From: Polyangiaceae bacterium
GTDB taxonomy: Bacteria > Myxococcota_A > Polyangia > Polyangiales > Polyangiaceae
Direction: 5' to 3'
Assembly: GCA_029266615.1 (NCBI GenBank)
Contig: JAQSWN010000042.1
Coordinates: 1-46,362, forward strand
Length of the DNA: 46,362 bases
How positions within the stretch are numbered: position 1 is the first letter of the stretch; each line of letters starts with the position of its first letter. Below, in pieces: positions 41,616 to 46,362 of this stretch. The notes beneath the pieces were generated by a model. It was given only the letters and a program-made list of their open reading frames with translations. It had not been told where the DNA came from and searched no databases. The position numbers and the translations under genes were made by a program.

Positions 41616-41642
41616 GCGTCCTTGGTTGGGAGGCCCGGGTAC

Positions 41643-41664
41643 GGGCGCGCCAGCGGGCGCGCCC
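41643..41664 (+). terminator. Hairpin after the FHA gene
   Basis: A perfect 9-base stem (GGGCGCGCC with GGCGCGCCC) and an AGCG loop, 28 bases beyond the FHA stop and 61 before the next start. No T-run. Confidence 0.5.
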
Positions 41665-41724
41665 CCCAGCGCCGTACGTCGTGGCGACACCGCCCCGAAA
41701 TCGCGCCCGAGCCACCCTCCGCTC

Positions 41725-42564
41725 GTGAGTCGCCTCGCGATCCGGCACCGCACCACTTACCGCTACACGCTGCCCGTCTCGTTCGCGCCGCACGTCGTGC
41801 GCCTCACGCCGCGCGCGGACGTCGCACGCTGCCTGAGCCGAACGCTCCTCGTGACGCCGACGCCGGTCTCGCTCGCCGACGAAGTAGACGAGCTCGGCAA
41901 CGCGTTCACTCGCCTCGCCTTCGGCCCCGACCTCACGACGGAGCTCGTCGTGGAAAGCCACCTCTTGGTCGAAACCGCGCCGCCCCCGAGCCTCGAGGTC
42001 GCGCCCCCGCTCCCTCCGTTGCCGTGGACGGCACCTCACGCTGACGCGCTCGCTCGGTTTCGCTCGACCGAGGCGGACAGCTCCGTCGCCTCGCTCGCTC
42101 AATCGCTCTCGAACGAAGTCGGCGGCGCGCCCCTCCCCTTCTTCGACCGGCTGTGCCGCTACCTGCACGACCACATCGAGCGCGGCTTGCGGCTGGAAGG
42201 CGACGCGCAAACGCCCTCGCAGACGCTCGCGACGCGTAGCGGCGCTTGCCGCGACCTCACGGTCCTGTACCTGGCCGTGTGCCGCGCGCTCGGCGTCGCC
42301 GGTCGCTTCGTCAGCGGCTACCAAGGCGAAGAAGCGACGCCGGACGGCCAGCGCCACCTCCACGCCTGGCCGGAGCTCTTCGTCCCTCAGCTCGGCTGGC
42401 TAGGCTGGGATCCAACCCACGGCGTGCGCACCGGGAGAGGCCACGTCGCGCTCTGCGTCGCAGCCAACCAGGATGGCACGATGCCCATCGAAGGCGGCTA
42501 CTACTTCAGCGGCTCGACCATCACGTCCACGCTCGACTACTCCATCACGGTCGAGCCCGCTTGA
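41725..42564 (+). CDS. Transglutaminase family protein, cytoplasmic type
   Basis: 279 residues from GTG 41725; codons upstream are Gly/Pro/Ala-rich and not conserved. The N-terminal ~90 residues form the bacterial transglutaminase N-domain (RLAIRHRTTYRYTLPVSFAPH, VRLTPR). The core carries Cys in RSGACRDLTVLYL (about 173), His in HLHAWPELFVP (about 212) and Asp in GWDPTHGV (about 228), the full triad. There is no signal peptide. Members are predicted peptidases or amidases; many are encoded next to alpha-E/DUF403 and circularly permuted ATP-grasp proteins, neither of which is visible here. Convergent with the KAP NTPase gene, 43 bases apart. Confidence 0.88.
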   Translation: MSRLAIRHRTTYRYTLPVSFAPHVVRLTPRADVARCLSRTLLVTPTPVSLADEVDELGNAFTRLAFGPDLTTELVVESHLLVETAPPPSLEVAPPLPPLPWTAPHADALARFRSTEADSSVASLAQSLSNEVGGAPLPFFDRLCRYLHDHIERGLRLEGDAQTPSQTLATRSGACRDLTVLYLAVCRALGVAGRFVSGYQGEEATPDGQRHLHAWPELFVPQLGWLGWDPTHGVRTGRGHVALCVAANQDGTMPIEGGYYFSGSTITSTLDYSITVEPA

Positions 42565-42607
42565 GCGGAGGCGGCAGGGCTCGCCCACGGTCGGCCGGAG
42601 CGCGCGG

Positions 42608-45600
42608 TCAGGGAGTGGCGGTCGACCTTACCTGGGTGGCGCTGCTCGGCGGAACGGTGGCGGCGGTAACCGGTAGAGTGAGCGGCGGCAGAGGACCTAC
42701 GGTGAGGTCTTCGAAAGCGAACTGCGCGACCCGAGTCGCCCAGCGACGTCGATCTTCGAAAGTGACTTGCTGCCATCGAGGCGGCACGTTCGAGTTGCAA
42801 AACTCTCGGATGCGCACGCTCGTGTCGTGGGTATCGGCGTCGTGGGCGGGAGCCGCGGCCAGGGCACGCAGGTGCTCGAGCGGGGTACGGACGGTGCTCG
42901 GCTCGTCGCTCAAGAAGCTTCCCGATAGGTTCGGCGCGCCCGTGACGACGGCCAGCATGAACATCGGCACGGTGAGGCCTCCGAGCTCGTCGTCTTTCAG
43001 CCGTTCCAGCTCTTGGTCCGTCAGTGCGGCCTTGAGGAGTCGGTAGCAGTTGACGAAGCGCTTCGTCGCGCGCGGCGAGCGGCCGATGATGAGCGCTAGC
43101 TCTCCCATCGCTTTCAGCTCGCTGGCGGTGCAGGTGAGCGCCTCGGGGCGAGCCAGCGTCTTCGGTGCCTCTTTCGAGCGCGACAACGGCGCTAGGTTGG
43201 GCTCCGGGGAGGCCGCCGCCTTGGCGATGCCCTTGGCGCTCGTTGCCGCCGCAGGCGCCGAACTGCGATAGATTCCTTCACTTACCGGTTGAGCTGACTG
43301 CGGCGGCGGCGCCCGGCCTTCCGCGTCCTGAACGCTGGCGACGCCCGTAAGACGCCTCAGCAAGTGCTTGGTCGCGGTGGCGTCGAGCGGTGGCACCCAG
43401 AAGGGGATCTGGAAGATTTTCTCCAAATAGTCCGAAGGGGATACGCGACCCAGCCACTCGGAGCTCTCCGCGACGCCGCTTCCGCGACGGCCCAGCATGC
43501 TGGGGTACTCCTTCGCCAAGGAATGCGACATCCACCTGGCGTCCACGCCGACGACCACCACGAATACCGGGAACGCGAGGAGCAGGTGGATCGCTTGCAG
43601 CACCTCCACGACGCGCTCCGAAGGGCAACGATCTAGGTCGTCGATGTAAATGACGATGCGATTGACGCCCAGGTTTTCGAACATGCCCTGCAGCTCTTCG
43701 GGGAGGAGGTCCGGAAGCGCCAGCTGCAGCTCGGCTTGAATGCGCGTCACGTCCTCGCTCAAGCGCAGGCGCTGGGCGTTGTGGCCCAAGATGAGCTGAC
43801 TGAGCTGCTCGAAGTCCCGGCGAATGACCGCGATGAGCCCCAGGTGCTTCTGGTAGTCGCTGCTCGCCAGGCGCTGCTCGATGAAGCGCGCAATTGCGGC
43901 GCCGCTGATCGTCGCGCTCACGGCTCGAGCCGCCTCTTGGACTTGAGTTTCCCGCGCTTGAACGGCCTTCTGCGCGGCTTCTAGCTCGACGTTGCGCAGG
44001 GCCAACGTCTTCTGAAGCTCGGAGACCAAGGTCGCCTTCTCCGCTTCGGCTTCGTCCAGCGCGGCCGCGATGCGGCGCCGGGCCGCATTCAAGGGCTCCA
44101 GCGCCTTCGTGACCACGATCGCCTGGTCGCGGACCCATTTCGCGCCCCGCGCTACCGCGCCCACCAGGCCGACTACGGTGGCGCCGACCGTCGACATGAG
44201 CTCACGTTGATTGTTGAGCAGGTAGGAGAGGAGGACGACGAGGACGAGCGGAGTGACGACGAGGAGCGCGGAGTCCAGCAGCGCGCGGCCTCCGCCTTCG
44301 GCGCGCAGGGTGCGCTCGAACACGGCGTGGGTCCGGCCCGCGACCGAGGTGATGTCACGAATCTGCTCGTACAGCGGGCGCAGGCTGTCCAACATGTTCG
44401 GCTCGCGCGCTTCGCCGCCCTTCGGCACTTTCGTGGGGCGGAAGCTGTCGTCCATCGTGAGCCCGAGCTCACCGAGGCTCTTGGCGATGGCGTCCTTGTC
44501 GAGCGTTTGCTCGACCTTGTGGCGAACGCTCATCCAGATGGGGGCCGCGGCCGCCTTGGCGAGGGCCAGGGCCGCGTCGGCCGCTTTTTCTCCCGCGCGG
44601 TCGAGCTCCTGTTTGGCGTCGTCCCGCGCGGACTCCGCCTTCTTCTGCACCCGCGCGGCCTCGTTGCGCGCGTCCGTTGCCAGGCGCAGTTGGCTGAGCG
44701 CCAAATCCAGCGCCGGCTGGGCGGACAGGGCCGCGCCTCCGTTTTCGGGTCGCGAGCGGGGACTGAGACGGCTCAGCTCTTCCAGCAGGTGGGAAACGAG
44801 TGACGCCCAGAGGTTGGCGTCCACGTAGTGCCAGGCGTTGAACTCTATTTGCACCACGTTCTGCCAGTACGGCGGCGGCTCGGCGGGGCGCCGTTCGGCT
44901 TCAGCCCTCGCCAGCCCGCTCAGCTGAGAGATGGCGTCGCGGAGCCGCCGCATGAAGAAGCTCTTGCCCGAGCCCCAGTTGCCGAACACCCCCAAGGAAA
45001 GATTTCCGTCCAGGTGGGGCGAGGCGATGAGGTTGGCCATCGCCGATACCGTCGCCGAAAGATCCAAACAATCGTTCGTGGCTGGCTCGTGCGGGGTGTC
45101 CGCATCGAAGCTCGGCCGCAGCGGTTTGCCGGTGCGTCGAACGCCGCGCAGCTCACGGAGCCGCTTGGCCCAATCCGCGCGCTCTGGCTCAGGGGCATAC
45201 TGCGGGAGCGTCGCGACGAACGCGACCAGCAACTCACGAGCGTCCACCTCCGCGCTTTGTAACAGGCGCCCTGCGCTGGTTTGAGACCCGAGCCTGCCGA
45301 CCTGCTCGAGCAGCGCCACGACCAAATGCCTCGCCGCCAAGATGCCGTCATGTTGCGGAAGGCGCGCGGCGGCTTCGAACACGGCCGCGACGGCCGTCGA
45401 AATCTGGCCGCCGCTCTCGGGAGCCTCCTCCTCCGAGCTGCCCGAGGAGAGAAGCTCACTGACCGCGGCTTCGAACCGATCCGCGCCCTCCCTGTAGACG
45501 AGAGACCTGAGAACGTTTGGTGCATAGTGACCTTCCGTCGACGCCGCGCCTCTTCGGACCAGCGCAATTAGGAGCGCGGCTGTTCCGAGGGGCGCGGACG

Positions 45601-45703
45601 GTTCGGACATGAGCGCCGCCGCTTCCCGGAGTACGCTGCTGACGCTCCCGGATAACGCGTACGCGGATAGCGGTTGCCCTCGAACGCCCTCTTCGCTCTC
45701 CAT
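42608..45703 (-). CDS. KAP-family P-loop NTPase with Clp-N-like N-terminus
   Basis: 1031 residues from ATG 45703. Residues about 15-170 hold two repeats with the Clp-N pattern (GTAALLIALVRRG and AARHLVVALLEQVG, each followed by a helix). The KAP domain has Walker A GVFGNWGSGKSFFMRRL (about 241-248), Walker B RIVIYIDDLDRC (about 680) and the sensor strand VFVVVVGVDARW. Between them lie coiled coils and two TM segments (about 472-495 and 502-520), as expected for KAP proteins, which insert the ATPase at the inner face of the membrane. The C-terminus is a helical domain. A few KAP proteins (PifA) exclude phage; others have unknown roles, so a defence function is possible only. It borders a repeat-rich gene-free stretch. 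Confidence 0.85.
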   Translation of the reverse strand: MESEEGVRGQPLSAYALSGSVSSVLREAAALMSEPSAPLGTAALLIALVRRGAASTEGHYAPNVLRSLVYREGADRFEAAVSELLSSGSSEEEAPESGGQISTAVAAVFEAAARLPQHDGILAARHLVVALLEQVGRLGSQTSAGRLLQSAEVDARELLVAFVATLPQYAPEPERADWAKRLRELRGVRRTGKPLRPSFDADTPHEPATNDCLDLSATVSAMANLIASPHLDGNLSLGVFGNWGSGKSFFMRRLRDAISQLSGLARAEAERRPAEPPPYWQNVVQIEFNAWHYVDANLWASLVSHLLEELSRLSPRSRPENGGAALSAQPALDLALSQLRLATDARNEAARVQKKAESARDDAKQELDRAGEKAADAALALAKAAAAPIWMSVRHKVEQTLDKDAIAKSLGELGLTMDDSFRPTKVPKGGEAREPNMLDSLRPLYEQIRDITSVAGRTHAVFERTLRAEGGGRALLDSALLVVTPLVLVVLLSYLLNNQRELMSTVGATVVGLVGAVARGAKWVRDQAIVVTKALEPLNAARRRIAAALDEAEAEKATLVSELQKTLALRNVELEAAQKAVQARETQVQEAARAVSATISGAAIARFIEQRLASSDYQKHLGLIAVIRRDFEQLSQLILGHNAQRLRLSEDVTRIQAELQLALPDLLPEELQGMFENLGVNRIVIYIDDLDRCPSERVVEVLQAIHLLLAFPVFVVVVGVDARWMSHSLAKEYPSMLGRRGSGVAESSEWLGRVSPSDYLEKIFQIPFWVPPLDATATKHLLRRLTGVASVQDAEGRAPPPQSAQPVSEGIYRSSAPAAATSAKGIAKAAASPEPNLAPLSRSKEAPKTLARPEALTCTASELKAMGELALIIGRSPRATKRFVNCYRLLKAALTDQELERLKDDELGGLTVPMFMLAVVTGAPNLSGSFLSDEPSTVRTPLEHLRALAAAPAHDADTHDTSVRIREFCNSNVPPRWQQVTFEDRRRWATRVAQFAFEDLTVGPLPPLTLPVTAATVPPSSATQVRSTATP

Positions 45704-46064
45704 TCGGCCTAAGCTAGCGGGGGGCCGACGCTCGCGTCTATGAGTGGTTCTACACTGTCGCTGGCGACGTCTTTTCAAGAGGCGCGGGACTCGCCCTTCG
45801 CGACGCGGTACCGCGCGTACGGCATCTCCGGCCGTGCTCTTCCCCGCGCCAGCGAGCTCGTGCCGCCTCGTACTAGGCTCGGCCTCCGCCCGTCGCAGGC
45901 AGAATGACTACCTGCGGCCTGCCTAGTCCTAGCACTCGCGAGGCATTCATGACTCGATGGGCGCGGACGGTTGAATGGCGACCCGGTCTCGCTTCAACTC
46001 TCCCTGCCATCGTTGATGCAGTCGCGAGCAGCCCCGCGCGCTCTCTTAGCTTTGACTTCCCTCG
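45704..46064. other. Gene-free stretch upstream of the KAP gene
   Basis: About 360 bases without a supported gene. Short frames on both strands are Arg/Ser-rich and have no ribosome site or motif. It should contain the promoter of the KAP gene; the AGG four bases before ATG 45703 is a weak ribosome site. It passes directly into the tandem repeat at 46065. Confidence 0.4.
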
Positions 46065-46124
46065 GTCACTCGTCACTCGTCACTCGTCACTCGTCACTCG
46101 GTCACTCGGTCACTCGGTCACTCG
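46065..46124. repeat. Short tandem repeat (TCACTCG units)
   Basis: Eight head-to-tail copies of a 7-8 base unit: one GTCACTCG, four TCACTCG, then three GTCACTCG. The units differ only by a leading G. No spacers of CRISPR type. Such arrays are prone to copy-number change by slippage. Confidence 0.85.
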
Positions 46125-46146
46125 GCCCCGAGTCGCTTGCGCGTCT

Positions 46147-46220
46147 TCGACATTTTCGCAAAAAGGAAGGGTGTTGGAGACTCGGGGCGATGTCACCGCT
46201 TGGACTAAATTTCTCCAATG
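46147..46220 (+). repeat. Dispersed intergenic repeat, copy B
   Basis: About 74 bases aligning with 29489-29558 (shared TCGACATT, A-run, GGG/GTT, CGATGTC, CGCTT, GGAC, AAATTTCT, AATG). In this copy an internal TTGGAGA (46174-46180) is complementary to TCTCCAA (46212-46218). It overlaps the possible start of a gene at 46190. Confidence 0.45.
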
Positions 46221-46362
46221 ATTTGCGGGGCTCCCTCGCCAATCACCAACTAGTCGCAGCGGTCTCAAGATTGATCACATCTTCCGCGGAGGTTCCAGCC
46301 CTCTTCGAACTCGGAGAATCGATGCAAGCCGCGTCCGAGAACCTGCCACCCGGGGTCTCCGT
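46190..46362 (+). CDS. Possible gene start, truncated by window end
   Basis: From ATG 46190 the frame is open for 57 codons to the end of the window. GGAG lies about ten bases upstream. The residues (MSPLGLNFSNDLRG, then HQLVAAVSRLITSS and VPALFELGESMQAA) have a balanced, helix-like make-up unlike the shadow frames nearby. No family can be named from this fragment. The first ~10 codons fall in the dispersed repeat, whose other copy also encodes an MSxxGxNFxNxLR start. Confidence 0.35.
   Translation, partial: MSPLGLNFSNDLRGSLANHQLVAAVSRLITSSAEVPALFELGESMQAASENLPPGVS

Noticed and set aside
46065..46124. Tandem units considered as a CRISPR array
   Set aside because: Units are 7-8 bases with no spacers and no cas genes nearby.
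45904..46221. Plus-strand open frame running through the tandem repeat
   Set aside because: Its middle simply translates the repeat, it has no good ribosome site or domain, and a different frame at 46190 looks more protein-like.

Overview
The window is GC-rich DNA with dense coding on both strands. It looks like a member of the Myxococcota, probably Polyangia (Sorangium or Labilithrix relatives). This is inferred from gene content, not from a marker gene: many lipoproteins with long Gly/Ser/Ala linkers after the lipobox, RCC1-type secreted repeats, a membrane-spanning Ser/Thr kinase, tandem FHA domains, DUF4139 and DUF5947 proteins, a UDPGP-type nucleotidyltransferase, and long hypothetical OmpA-tailed proteins. 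No rRNA, tRNA, CRISPR array, integrase or intact insertion sequence was seen.

Layout. 1-2.1 kb: end of an NtrY-like histidine kinase and a methyl-accepting chemotaxis protein. 2.2-4.3 kb: a frameshifted Ig-like gene, the orphan tail of a second RCC1-like gene, and an intact RCC1-like lipoprotein. 4.3-13.9 kb: an unusual block of large proteins in two divergent operons. One operon encodes a 1188-residue protein with three OmpA-like domains, each interrupted by a peptidoglycan-binding-like segment, and a 993-residue protein ending in a divergent OmpA-like domain. The other encodes an unknown 329-residue protein, a 454-residue protein with a possible His/Cys protease-like core, and a translationally coupled lipoprotein. 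This block is the best candidate for an undescribed system. 14-19.2 kb: PabB, a transglutaminase-like exported protein, a small YXWGXW-like lipoprotein, a UDP-sugar pyrophosphorylase and a Cys-rich lipoprotein. 19.5-29.3 kb: a conserved-looking unknown, a CHASE-domain Ser/Thr kinase divergent from a GAF histidine kinase, a beta-barrel/SppA fusion, an ABC-ATPase-like protein without Walker A, and MotA/MotB. 29.7-37 kb: a beta-helix lipoprotein, an orphan DUF5947 protein, a beta-propeller-like lipoprotein with a late frameshift, and two tandem DUF4139 paralogs. 37-42.6 kb: a diheme cytochrome c with an early frameshift, ProB, a trypsin-like lipoprotein, a signal-peptidase-I-like protein lacking the catalytic lysine, a zinc-ribbon/double-FHA protein and a second transglutaminase. 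42.6-46.4 kb: a KAP-family P-loop NTPase with a Clp-N-like N-terminus, then a gene-poor stretch with short tandem repeats, a dispersed repeat and the start of a possible gene.

Functional themes are the cell envelope (OmpA/peptidoglycan-binding proteins, lipoproteins, proteases, transglutaminases, a signal-peptidase relative) and signalling (kinases, MCP, FHA). ProB, PabB and the pyrophosphorylase are the clear metabolic enzymes. At least three genes carry single-base frame breaks. Two of these lie in or next to short C or G runs, so sequencing or assembly indels are a real alternative to gene decay.
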